NCBI GenBank assembly: GCA_963837025.1
Contig: CAWILT010000001.1
Coordinates: forward strand, 744,001-808,000
From: JALZUV01 sp963837025
Lineage (GTDB): Bacteria > Pseudomonadota > Alphaproteobacteria > Rickettsiales > JALZUV01
Length of the DNA stretch: 64,000 nucleotides
Direction of reading: 5' to 3'
Each line of letters starts with the position of its first letter. The first letter of the stretch is position 1. The position numbers were made by a program, and so were the translations under genes. Of this stretch, positions 53,937-61,969 are shown in pieces. The notes under the pieces were generated by a model. That model was not told the origin of the DNA. It worked only from the letters and a program-made list of their open reading frames with translations, and did not search any database.

Positions 53937-54965
53937 ATGAGTCAAACCGTATCTAAACGCACACCCAAAGATATTATGTGGGACAAAGCTGTAGCCAGCA
54001 GTCACATTGATGATGTCTACAATGATTTTAGTAGAGATTTGCAAGTTAGGAAAAAAACAAACACCAATCCCAATGCGCATTTGTTTGACGAAGAAGATTA
54101 CGAAAAAATGAATCCAGTCGCAAAAGCTGAGCGGAAACTCTACTCACTTTATGCAGGGCGCGACATTCAAAAACTATCTGATTTGACCCCTGCCGAAACA
54201 CAAGATATTAATGCACGGCTTAAAGCACATTTTATTACACGCGATCCTGTCGCCTATATTGCAGTAGAGCATGCTAAAAGCATTTTAGATAGCGGTTACA
54301 AAGCAGATGAAGTGGAAAATGGCACTACACTTGATAATTTAGCCGATGCGCTGCAAGTAAAACTTAAAGAGCATAAAATTGCGGGAAATCATAGTGAGAT
54401 AGCCTCTACATTGCAGCAAAATATTGTGCAATATCTGCCTGAAGCCGAACATATTTTATTTAAAACCAATTTAGAATCTATTGATTTTGAAGCGCTAAAA
54501 AAACCTGATACGCCAAACCTTCTAACGCAAATCATTGCCAATAGCCATTTCCAAAAAAGCCCTGAAACACTTGATGCTTTTTATGAGGGTTTAGTTGTAA
54601 CAGCTGAGCAGCCAAAGCAAAAAACGCATATAAACTTCTCATCAAATAGTCAGAATCAAAATCAATCCGAAAAAAAGGCTTTTGCCATTAGCGATAAAAC
54701 ACAAAGCATGGTTACCAATGTTACCATGGGTCTAATTGCAACGAATGCATTAGCTAGTCTCTTTTCAGACGGTGAAAAAACAACGCAAAAAGATAGCGAA
54801 ACACAAGAACCTTCAAAAACAAAATTGGCGTTTCGCAAAGTGATTAGCGTTGCGGCAACGGTAGGTGTATTGGCAACAGCGGGCTTGTGGGCATATCGCG
54901 TGAGTCAAAATAACGGCCGCGATCTTTCACAATCCAATACCGCGAATGTTCCAGTACAGCGTTGA
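53937..54965 (+). CDS. Unrecognised protein with C-terminal membrane segment
   Basis: I do not recognise this 342-residue protein. It has no signal peptide and begins MSQTVSKRTPKDIMWDKAVA. The body is charged and mostly helical (about 1-230), with a Gln/Asn/Ser-rich stretch (about 225-245). A weakly hydrophobic helix (VTMGLIATNALASLF, about 263-277) and a single transmembrane helix near the end (about 304-323, VISVAATVGVLATAGLWAYR) follow. That topology suggests a C-tail-anchored cytoplasmic protein. It shares a PHO-like box with the genes at 20175, 59665 and 61970 and has no Shine-Dalgarno. Confidence 0.7.
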   Translation: MSQTVSKRTPKDIMWDKAVASSHIDDVYNDFSRDLQVRKKTNTNPNAHLFDEEDYEKMNPVAKAERKLYSLYAGRDIQKLSDLTPAETQDINARLKAHFITRDPVAYIAVEHAKSILDSGYKADEVENGTTLDNLADALQVKLKEHKIAGNHSEIASTLQQNIVQYLPEAEHILFKTNLESIDFEALKKPDTPNLLTQIIANSHFQKSPETLDAFYEGLVVTAEQPKQKTHINFSSNSQNQNQSEKKAFAISDKTQSMVTNVTMGLIATNALASLFSDGEKTTQKDSETQEPSKTKLAFRKVISVAATVGVLATAGLWAYRVSQNNGRDLSQSNTANVPVQR

Positions 54966-54990
54966 AGTTAACCTATAAAATCGATACACT
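54962..54990 (+). promoter_or_regulatory. Promoter of proC (leaderless)
   Basis: TTGAAG (54962-54967), a 17-bp spacer and TACACT (54985-54990) end six bases before the ATG at 54997. No Shine-Dalgarno is present. The -35 overlaps the stop codon of the preceding gene. Confidence 0.55.
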
Positions 54991-54996
54991 CTTTTC

Positions 54997-56139
54997 ATGA
55001 CTGATTTAAAAAATAAACAGATTTTATTCATTGGAACCGGCAATATGGGCTTGCCTGTGCTGCAAAGTATGATGGCTGAATCTAACCGCATTTCAGCCAA
55101 TAAACTCACCATTATCGCAGGTACTAGCGAGGGAAAAGATAGCGCAGCAGTAGAACAAATTTTATCTAAATCAAAATTTAGCGGCGCGCCGCCCCAGATT
55201 ACAAATTATCAATCGGTCAATATAGCGACTCAGAAAAAACCTGATATTATTGTGCTTGCTGTAAAACCTCACATGGCACAAGCGGCTCTAACGCCATTGA
55301 AAGATCTTATTTCAGATGACACAATCATTATTTCAAGTGCAGCAGCATTAACGGCTGAATCAATTGAAAAATACACACAAACTAAACCTAAAGTAGCACA
55401 TATGATGCCGCATATTCCGCAAGTGGTTTGCGGTTATTATGGTCAGCACTCTAAAGCCAATGCCATTGCCCAACAAATTGGCCATCAATTAGGAGACCCT
55501 ATTATGCATGATTCGCAAGAAAAAATGCACGCACATACCGCTATTGCAGGCTCAGGCCCTGCATTTGTGGCAGAATTTGTGGCGCATTATGATGCAGAGT
55601 TACAGCCTGTTGCTCGCAAATGGCTCAACGGATTTGCGTCAGGTAAATTTCCTAAAATTTACAAACATACTGATGAAGTTATTTCAAAAGAGGCGATGAA
55701 TTTTTACAATAATTTTTTAGCAGCGAGTGTTGCTTTATTGGGCAATGAAACAGGCAACCAATTAACCGATGCTACCATCGCCGCTAGCTGCCGCGATATT
55801 GCCAACGCACCTGATTTAAAAGAATATATTGCATCGGTGCGTAGTGCACATGGCACCACCAATGCCGGATTATTATGTATGGGCAATGCACCACCCGCTG
55901 AAGAAAAATTTGGCAATGTGGAAGAATTAGAGACGCAAAATGCGATGGCGAAAAAAGCGCTTATTAAATTTAAGACACCTGAAAAAGCGGTGGGTGCGGC
56001 TATTTTTGCGGCCACTGACCGCTGCGCTGCAATTTCTAATGGTAAGTTAAGCGCACTTGATGGAGTGTCGCTTTATGGGGCAGCCAAGAAGGCTGAGGCT
56101 GCTTTAAAAGAGCAACTATCCTCTAATAAATCTCGCTAA
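54997..56139 (+). CDS. proC: Pyrroline-5-carboxylate reductase-like protein, enlarged
   Basis: ProC reduces 1-pyrroline-5-carboxylate to proline. The 380-residue protein has the N-terminal dinucleotide motif ILFIGTGNMGLPVLQSM, the conserved IIVLAVKPHMAQ and SSAAALTAESIE, and the catalytic-domain hallmark AIAGSGPAFVAEFV. It is about 100 residues longer than usual. The interval between GSGPA and the substrate motif is about 100 residues instead of about 60, and that motif reads RSAHGTTNAGL instead of SPGGTT. It could be a divergent ProC or a paralogue with another imine substrate. A strong hairpin terminator follows. Confidence 0.75.
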   Translation: MTDLKNKQILFIGTGNMGLPVLQSMMAESNRISANKLTIIAGTSEGKDSAAVEQILSKSKFSGAPPQITNYQSVNIATQKKPDIIVLAVKPHMAQAALTPLKDLISDDTIIISSAAALTAESIEKYTQTKPKVAHMMPHIPQVVCGYYGQHSKANAIAQQIGHQLGDPIMHDSQEKMHAHTAIAGSGPAFVAEFVAHYDAELQPVARKWLNGFASGKFPKIYKHTDEVISKEAMNFYNNFLAASVALLGNETGNQLTDATIAASCRDIANAPDLKEYIASVRSAHGTTNAGLLCMGNAPPAEEKFGNVEELETQNAMAKKALIKFKTPEKAVGAAIFAATDRCAAISNGKLSALDGVSLYGAAKKAEAALKEQLSSNKSR

Positions 56140-56143
56140 ATAA

Positions 56144-56171
56144 AAAGGGCGCAGTTTGCACCGCGCCCTTT
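56144..56171. terminator. Terminator between proC and tsf
   Basis: A perfect 9-bp stem AAAGGGCGC/GCGCCCTTT with a 10-nt loop between the convergent proC and tsf genes. A-rich and T-rich flanks suggest function in both directions. Confidence 0.85.
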
Positions 56172-56190
56172 CAAAATGATATTCTACAAC

Positions 56191-57114
56191 TTAGCCATTA
56201 ACAACTTTGGCAACTTCTTCTGCAAAATCTTCTTCTTTTTTCTCAACACCTTCGCCTAGTGTGAAACGACGGAAACCAGTAAGTGCGATAGGCGCACCCA
56301 CTTCTTTTTCCGCTTCTTTCATAGCTTCGGCAACGGTGGCTTTGCCATCAAGCACAAAAACCTGTTCAGGCAAAACAATCTCTTCATAAAATTTACGAAT
56401 ACGACCTTCAACCATTTTCTCAGCGATTTCAGGTGTTTTACCCGAAGCAATCGATTGCTCTTTTAACACTTCACGCTCGCGATCTAAACGCTCAGCAGGC
56501 ACTTCAGCGCGGGTTAGCGCTTCAGGACGAGCAGCCGCGATATGCATGGCCACTTGTTTGCCAAATGTTTCAAGCTTGGCTTTATCGCCGGTTGATTTTA
56601 ACGCAACTAACACACCAATTTTGCCTAAGCCCGGCTTCACCGCTGTGTGAACATAAGGCACCACTACGCCATCTTTTTCTTCAAGATAAGCAACGCGACG
56701 TAAATTGAGGTTTTCGCCAATGGTAGCAATGCCTTCATTTACATGTGCTTCAATGGTTGAACCTGCAACATTTGAGGCTTTTAACGCATCAATATCTTCA
56801 ACACCTGATTCCAACGCAGCATCTACAAATTTCTCAGCTAATTCTTGGAACTTATCGTTGCGCGCAACGAAGTCAGTCTCTGAGTTTAGCTCAATAATCG
56901 CACCTTTGGTTTCAGTGGTTTTAACGGCCACCAAACCTTCAGCTGCCACCCGGCCTGCTTTTTTCGCTGCCGCGGCTAAGCCCTTGGTGCGCAGCCAGTC
57001 AACTGCGGCATCAGTATCGCCTTTAGCTTCGACAAGCGCTTTTTTGCAATCCATCATGCCAGCACCGGTTGATTCACGTAATTCTTTGATTTTTGCTGCA
57101 GTAATTTCAGCCAT
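56191..57114 (-). CDS. tsf: Elongation factor Ts
   Basis: EF-Ts is the nucleotide exchange factor for EF-Tu. The 307-residue protein starts MAEITAAKIKELRESTGAGM followed by MDCKKALVEAKGD, the family signature. It contains ELNSETDFVARNDKFQ, and LVALKSTGDKAK with AMHIAA-type MHIAAARPEAL in the core. The C-terminal coiled-coil part includes EGRIRKFYEEIVLPEQVFV. It lies 38 bp after rpsB, the near-universal rpsB-tsf operon. Confidence 0.97.
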   Translation of the reverse strand: MAEITAAKIKELRESTGAGMMDCKKALVEAKGDTDAAVDWLRTKGLAAAAKKAGRVAAEGLVAVKTTETKGAIIELNSETDFVARNDKFQELAEKFVDAALESGVEDIDALKASNVAGSTIEAHVNEGIATIGENLNLRRVAYLEEKDGVVVPYVHTAVKPGLGKIGVLVALKSTGDKAKLETFGKQVAMHIAAARPEALTRAEVPAERLDREREVLKEQSIASGKTPEIAEKMVEGRIRKFYEEIVLPEQVFVLDGKATVAEAMKEAEKEVGAPIALTGFRRFTLGEGVEKKEEDFAEEVAKVVNG

Positions 57115-57152
57115 AATCTTCTCTCTTTTCTCTTTAATTCACATTCAACCGA

Positions 57153-58091
57153 CTAGGATGCTTTTTTAGCTTCCGCTTTGGCATCGTCTGCTTCATCAGT
57201 TTTTTCAACTTTGGCTTCTGGCTTTGCTTCGGCTTTGCCTTCTTCAGCTGCTTTTTTACGGCTTTTCTTTACCACAACTTCAGCGCCTGCTTTAGCTTGC
57301 TTTGCTTCTTCAGCTTTTGCTTCGGTTGCAGCGGCTTTCGCTTCAGCGGCAGCAGCGGCTGGAAGTTCAGCACTTTCACCTGCATCAGATGATTTTTTTG
57401 ATACGCTGCTAGATAAACCATCAAGCGCTGCATCAGCAATTAAATTACAATATAAACGAATTGCCTTAGTTGCATCATCGTTACCCGGAATAGGGAATGT
57501 AATGTTTTCGATAGAGGAGTTACTGTCGACAATCGCAATCACAGGAATGCCAAGTTTAGCCGCTTCAGCAATGGCCAAATCTTCACGATTAGTATCCACG
57601 ATGAAAATTAAGCTAGGCTGGCCGCCCATCTCTTTAATACCGCCCAAAGAGCTTTCGAGTTTAATTTTTTGACGTGAACGTTGTAGACGCTCTTTTTTCG
57701 TCAAATTTAAATCTTCGCGATCTACTTCTTCTTCAAGTTTGCGAAGCGTGCGGATTGAGTTTTGGATGGTGTTCCAGTTTGTCAACATGCCGCCCAACCA
57801 GCGTTGGTTCACGTAATATTGACCACAACGAACAGCAGATTCTGAAACAATATCACTCGCTTGGCGCTTGGTGCCTACGAATAAAATACGGCCATTATTA
57901 GCTACCGTTTCGCGCACAATCGCTAACGCTTGGTGAAGCAACGGAACAGTTTGTTGCAAATCGATAATATGAATATCGTTGCGCACGCCATAAAGATAAG
58001 GCGCCATTTTAGGGTTCCAACGACGGGTGCGGTGACCAAAGTGAACGCCCGCATCGATTAAATCATGCATAGAAAATTTAGGTAAAGCCAT
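57153..58091 (-). CDS. rpsB: 30S ribosomal protein S2 with long C-terminal tail
   Basis: S2 binds the 30S neck region. The first about 230 residues are typical (HDLIDAGVHFGHRTRRWNPK, ILFVGTKRQA, YVNQRWLGGMLTNW, IVDTNREDLAIAEAAKLGIP). Beyond them an about 75-residue Ala/Lys/Glu-rich low-complexity extension brings the total to 312, longer than the usual 240-260; such tails are common in Alphaproteobacteria. AGGAG precedes the ATG. It is first in rpsB-tsf, 150 bp downstream of mscS. Confidence 0.96.
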   Translation of the reverse strand: MALPKFSMHDLIDAGVHFGHRTRRWNPKMAPYLYGVRNDIHIIDLQQTVPLLHQALAIVRETVANNGRILFVGTKRQASDIVSESAVRCGQYYVNQRWLGGMLTNWNTIQNSIRTLRKLEEEVDREDLNLTKKERLQRSRQKIKLESSLGGIKEMGGQPSLIFIVDTNREDLAIAEAAKLGIPVIAIVDSNSSIENITFPIPGNDDATKAIRLYCNLIADAALDGLSSSVSKKSSDAGESAELPAAAAAEAKAAATEAKAEEAKQAKAGAEVVVKKSRKKAAEEGKAEAKPEAKVEKTDEADDAKAEAKKAS

Positions 58092-58241
58092 TGCTTTTAC
58101 TCCTGTTTACGGTTTCTTTCCTCCCAAGGGCGAAGCGTGAACTGGGTTAACAGTCACCGTAATGCGGCCCAAGGTGTGAAGTGAATAGCAGACAATCCGC
58201 CATCCCTGTGCGCTAGCAAATACGCTAAAAGCCCGCGCTTA

Positions 58242-59564
58242 TCAAGTAGTTTTTAACTTTTTAATCGCATCAACCAATGCATCATCGGAGAAATTCAAAT
58301 GCACATCGCGCTGCGGGAATGGAATTCCAATATTATTTTCTTTAAAAATGTCCCACACTTTAAAATAAATTTCGCTAATAATATTGGATACTCCGTTGGA
58401 CGGATCCTCAATCCACACGCGCAATTCTAAATCCACTGAATTATCTCCAAAACCGGTGATTAGACAGGCAGCAATGGGATTATCAAGCACCCTATCCACA
58501 TCTTTAATCGCCTGTAACATTAATTTTCGCGCCTGATGTGGGTCAGCATTATAGGAAATGCCAACCGGAATTTTGATGCGAACTGCCTTACTGCTGTAAG
58601 ACCAGTTAATCACACGCTGGGTAATTAAATCTTCATTTGGAATCAAATGCTCTTTACCATCGCGCGTGATGACGGAAACATGCCGGCCTGAAAGTTTATT
58701 AATCCAACCATAGGTATCGTCCAACTCAATCACATCACCTGGTTTAATGGAGCGATCAATTAACAAAATAATGCCGGAGATGAAGTTAGAAACGATTTTT
58801 TGCAAACCAAAACCAATACCCACACCCACAGCACCTGAGAATACCGCAAGCGCAGTAATATCAATACCAACCGAGCTAATACCAATTAAAATTACAAATG
58901 TGATGAGGGCAATTTTAATTAGTTTAATAAGCAGCACTTGCAAAGAAGGGGTGAGGCCTCCCACATTTCGAATATAACGCTCACTTACATTTGAAAAGGA
59001 TATAGCTGCCCAAAGCAAAAACCCTAAAGTAATCAAACCTTTGATAATCATTAATAACGAAATTTTCAAATCACCTGCTGTAAAGGCAATCTCATCTAAA
59101 AATACTACAGTCGGATCTAACCAATCTAAGATATTTAACGCAGCAATCGTCCAGCCTGTAACCGCGATAATGGTTGAAAAAACGGGATTTTTAACAAAGC
59201 TTGAAAAAAACCGGATTGCCACCCACGTGACCGTTAAATTCATAACAATTATAAGCAACCGATTATCAACGCCAAATTGCTCTAAAACAACAATCGTTAT
59301 AAGCTGAAAAAACAACCAACTAATGGGCATTGCCAATTTACGCTTGGTTATTTCATAGGTTGAATCGCTTAAAAAGCGAATTTTTTGTAAGAGCGAACTA
59401 AATAAAGGCGTGAGTCGTTTAGCAACGAGCATTGCCATCATTAACGTAGCAAATAACAGCGCAATTTGGATGAGTGTCTCACCAACAAAAAGCTGCGTAT
59501 CAGCCCATTCAAGCAGCTGCTCACCCCATAATCGGTAATCTAATGATTCAATCCATTCTTGCAT
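58242..59564 (-). CDS. Mechanosensitive ion channel, MscS family
   Basis: A 440-residue MscS-type channel that would open on membrane tension to relieve hypo-osmotic shock. It has about five to six predicted transmembrane helices. The pore-lining TM3 reads TALAVFSGAVGVGIGFGLQK, and FISGIILLIDRSIKPGDVIEL opens the beta domain. The C-terminal cytoplasmic vestibule includes HVSVITRDGKEHLIPNEDLI. It is longer than E. coli MscS (286) because of extra N-terminal helices, like the YnaI/YbdG class. Promoter TTGCAT-N16-CATGAT predicts a leaderless mRNA. Divergent from the 59665 gene. Confidence 0.92.
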   Translation of the reverse strand: MQEWIESLDYRLWGEQLLEWADTQLFVGETLIQIALLFATLMMAMLVAKRLTPLFSSLLQKIRFLSDSTYEITKRKLAMPISWLFFQLITIVVLEQFGVDNRLLIIVMNLTVTWVAIRFFSSFVKNPVFSTIIAVTGWTIAALNILDWLDPTVVFLDEIAFTAGDLKISLLMIIKGLITLGFLLWAAISFSNVSERYIRNVGGLTPSLQVLLIKLIKIALITFVILIGISSVGIDITALAVFSGAVGVGIGFGLQKIVSNFISGIILLIDRSIKPGDVIELDDTYGWINKLSGRHVSVITRDGKEHLIPNEDLITQRVINWSYSSKAVRIKIPVGISYNADPHQARKLMLQAIKDVDRVLDNPIAACLITGFGDNSVDLELRVWIEDPSNGVSNIISEIYFKVWDIFKENNIGIPFPQRDVHLNFSDDALVDAIKKLKTT

Positions 59565-59570
59565 AAAGCT

Positions 59571-59598
59571 ATCATGCCGATAACCTTATTCGATGCAA
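59571..59598 (-). promoter_or_regulatory. Promoter of mscS (leaderless)
   Basis: On the minus strand TTGCAT (59598-59593), a 16-bp spacer and CATGAT (59576-59571) end six bases before the ATG at 59564, with no Shine-Dalgarno. Confidence 0.5.
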
Positions 59599-59613
59599 GT
59601 TTTAAGCCTTCGC

Positions 59614-59658
59614 TTGTCATAAAAACTTAACACACGAAAACGCCTTGTCTGATATTAT
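59614..59658 (+). promoter_or_regulatory. PHO-like box and leaderless -10 of the 59665 gene
   Basis: Half-sites TTGTCAT (59614-59620) and ACTTAAC (59625-59631) are separated by AAAA. TATTAT (59653-59658) lies 21 bp beyond and six bases before the GTG start at 59665. The -35 position (around ACACAC) does not resemble TTGACA. Confidence 0.6.
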
Positions 59659-59664
59659 GAAACA

Positions 59665-61914
59665 GTGGAGAACCCTACAAAAATTGCTGCAAAGCCAAAC
59701 CTGTTGAAAAACTCGCTCAATGCGGTGCATAAAGCTTATCCCATCAACGCGGAGCCTCCACAAGATTATTCAAACTCAACTTTTGGGGTGCCCGATGCGC
59801 CCGGAACCACCAATACGCCTGGCGACTGGGCGGTAACCGATGATAGCTGGTTGGTTAAAAAACAGCATTGGACCGATACCCCCATTGGTAAAACAGCGAT
59901 TGAGTTTGTGTCGCGTATTACCCTTGGTGGATTATTTTTTAGCTTAATGGAAAATAGCGACGCAATGCGTCGCTTAGGAGGTTATGAAAAGCATAATTTT
60001 AGTGAAGAGCGCAAAGCAGGCATTAAAAACCAAGGGTTTTTAGAGAAAATCGCTTATGGAGTGGATAAAACCATTGGTGAAGGTTTATATACCATCTTAG
60101 ATAATACGGTCTTCAAAAATAAATATGCGACTAAGCCAGATGGTTCAACGCTCTTTAACAAGGAAGGCAAAGAAATTACTCGCGCGCGTGAATATTTACG
60201 CTTCCGCGAAAACCGAATCACACATGATGCACAGGATGTATCCGGGCGCAGTTTAGGTGCTGAAATGACAGTCGTCACCGCATCATTCGCCGCGATGAGT
60301 GCAGGCTCAGCCATTATGCGTAATACGCTGGCAGGTATTTTTAATCCTAAAGAGCGCGCATCATGGGCCAAAAACGGCGAGTTTGATGCCATGCATATTG
60401 TCAAAAAATTAGCAGGCAAAGTGTGGAAAATTGGTACCTATAATGCCGGTGAAGATATGGCCGTAGCATTACCTTATGTTTTCTTCATGCGCGGACAGCG
60501 AAACTTACTTGATAAGGTATTTAAGGGCTTTAAATATTCGTCTGACGGTGTTGATAATGGTAGCGGTATTCTTTTAAATGATGATGGAAAAGTTAGTGGC
60601 CACACATTAATTCCGGGTGCACTTGATTTGCAAGGTCGCTTCACCGTCTATAACGTATTTACCCAGCTCTACCGTGATATTTATGATAATGTTGGCGATA
60701 GCGTTTCGCAATGGTGGAAAGGTAGTAAACAAATTAGCGCACCTACGTGGATGAAAAATCCAACTGAAATTCCCGGTGCACTGTTGAACGGAACCCGTAA
60801 CATCGTAAAATATACCACCATCAGCACCATTCGCTCCATTATTCAAATGACGCCATCTGTGCCGTTTTTCTCTATCTTTCGTATTCCAGGCAGTAAAGTA
60901 AATGGCATGGCCGTACATGCTGAAGACGGTCCATTACATTTTGTTGTTAAAGATGATAATACAGGCGAACTCAAATTAGGTGCGCATGTTCGTGTCAATT
61001 CGAAGGGTGTTTATTACGGTAGCGAATTTAAAAATGATACCGTTTTAAATGGCTCAGAAGCCCCGCCAATGGCTTATTCTGACAATAAAGGTGGCTTCAA
61101 ATGGTTTAACAATGATAAGTTGATCGCTAGTGGCGACGTGCCGGCTAATAAACGAGTTAGCCATGCAGCACCCTTCCAAAACCACATTGATGGCGCTACA
61201 TTTGACCCTCATGGTTTTAGTAAAGAAAACCGTGCATTAAGCAATTCCATCGCTATGCAAATTACCGATTCGATTGGCCGCAATATGCATAGCTTTGCTG
61301 AAAGCGATGTGTTCTCAAAAGCGTTCAATCCACTTCTAAAGGTGGCCGATAAATTGGGTTACAAGAGCAACCAAGGCGCTGGTGAGAATGCTGACTTTGT
61401 GCGCAAACGCTTAGCAAAAGATTCCATCATGGCCGGTATACCTTATGCATCTTATTTCGCAGCCAAGGTTATGACACGTGAATCCTATGTTAATGAGCAA
61501 ATGAACCTATCGGTTGAACGTTTAGTGGACGGTATTTTAAGCTTTAATCGCAAAGAGGTGGCCGCTGGTTTAAGCGAAATTTCGCAAACGGTTTTCCGTC
61601 AGCCATTTCAAACGCCCAAACGCCAAGCAGCACTTATTGAAAATCACCTTGAGAACCCATCGGATCAATCACCCCGCCCGATTGATTGGACGCCACAAAT
61701 GCATAGCGAAACTTTAATGAAACGTGCAAACGGCACGCCTGTTGATAGACAAGATTTAATGGATAAAATGAATAAAGGCCGCTTAGAATATTATTCTAAT
61801 TCAGCACGCAAACCTATTGCTTCTAATAAAGACACCCATCAAACATTAGCCGAAAAATGGGCACGCAAACCCACCGAAGCTGAAAATGCAGAGGTATCGC
61901 CATCAATTCTGTAA
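59665..61914 (+). CDS. Unrecognised 749-residue protein
   Basis: I do not recognise this large protein. It starts at GTG (MENPTKIAAKPNLLKNSLNA), with no signal peptide. Weakly hydrophobic, Gly/Ala/Ser-rich helices occur near residues 77-93 (SRITLGGLFFSLM), about 200-225 (GAEMTVVTASFAAMSAGSAI) and about 590-605 (GIPYASYFAAKV). The central region (about 290-470) is rich in beta-forming and aromatic residues with repeated Gly-Asn/Asp turns. The C-terminus is hydrophilic and Pro/Lys-rich. It is probably a cytoplasmic or membrane-associated structural protein. The next gene (61970) follows 55 bp later behind its own PHO-like box. Conserved domain searches would be decisive. Confidence 0.75.
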   Translation: MENPTKIAAKPNLLKNSLNAVHKAYPINAEPPQDYSNSTFGVPDAPGTTNTPGDWAVTDDSWLVKKQHWTDTPIGKTAIEFVSRITLGGLFFSLMENSDAMRRLGGYEKHNFSEERKAGIKNQGFLEKIAYGVDKTIGEGLYTILDNTVFKNKYATKPDGSTLFNKEGKEITRAREYLRFRENRITHDAQDVSGRSLGAEMTVVTASFAAMSAGSAIMRNTLAGIFNPKERASWAKNGEFDAMHIVKKLAGKVWKIGTYNAGEDMAVALPYVFFMRGQRNLLDKVFKGFKYSSDGVDNGSGILLNDDGKVSGHTLIPGALDLQGRFTVYNVFTQLYRDIYDNVGDSVSQWWKGSKQISAPTWMKNPTEIPGALLNGTRNIVKYTTISTIRSIIQMTPSVPFFSIFRIPGSKVNGMAVHAEDGPLHFVVKDDNTGELKLGAHVRVNSKGVYYGSEFKNDTVLNGSEAPPMAYSDNKGGFKWFNNDKLIASGDVPANKRVSHAAPFQNHIDGATFDPHGFSKENRALSNSIAMQITDSIGRNMHSFAESDVFSKAFNPLLKVADKLGYKSNQGAGENADFVRKRLAKDSIMAGIPYASYFAAKVMTRESYVNEQMNLSVERLVDGILSFNRKEVAAGLSEISQTVFRQPFQTPKRQAALIENHLENPSDQSPRPIDWTPQMHSETLMKRANGTPVDRQDLMDKMNKGRLEYYSNSARKPIASNKDTHQTLAEKWARKPTEAENAEVSPSIL

Positions 61915-61918
61915 GGGA

Positions 61919-61964
61919 TTGTCACAAAATCATAACAATCAAATAGCTTTAAGTTTGCTAAAAT
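61919..61964 (+). promoter_or_regulatory. PHO-like box and leaderless -10 of the 61970 gene
   Basis: Half-sites TTGTCAC (61919-61925) and TCATAAC (61930-61936) are separated by AAAA. TAAAAT (61959-61964) lies 22 bp beyond and five bases before the ATG at 61970. No -35 consensus and no Shine-Dalgarno are present. Confidence 0.6.
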
Positions 61965-61969
61965 AACGT

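Noticed and set aside
57178..57672. Plus-strand frame opposite the rpsB tail
   Set aside because: Antisense artefact of the Ala/Lys/Glu-rich low-complexity tail of S2.
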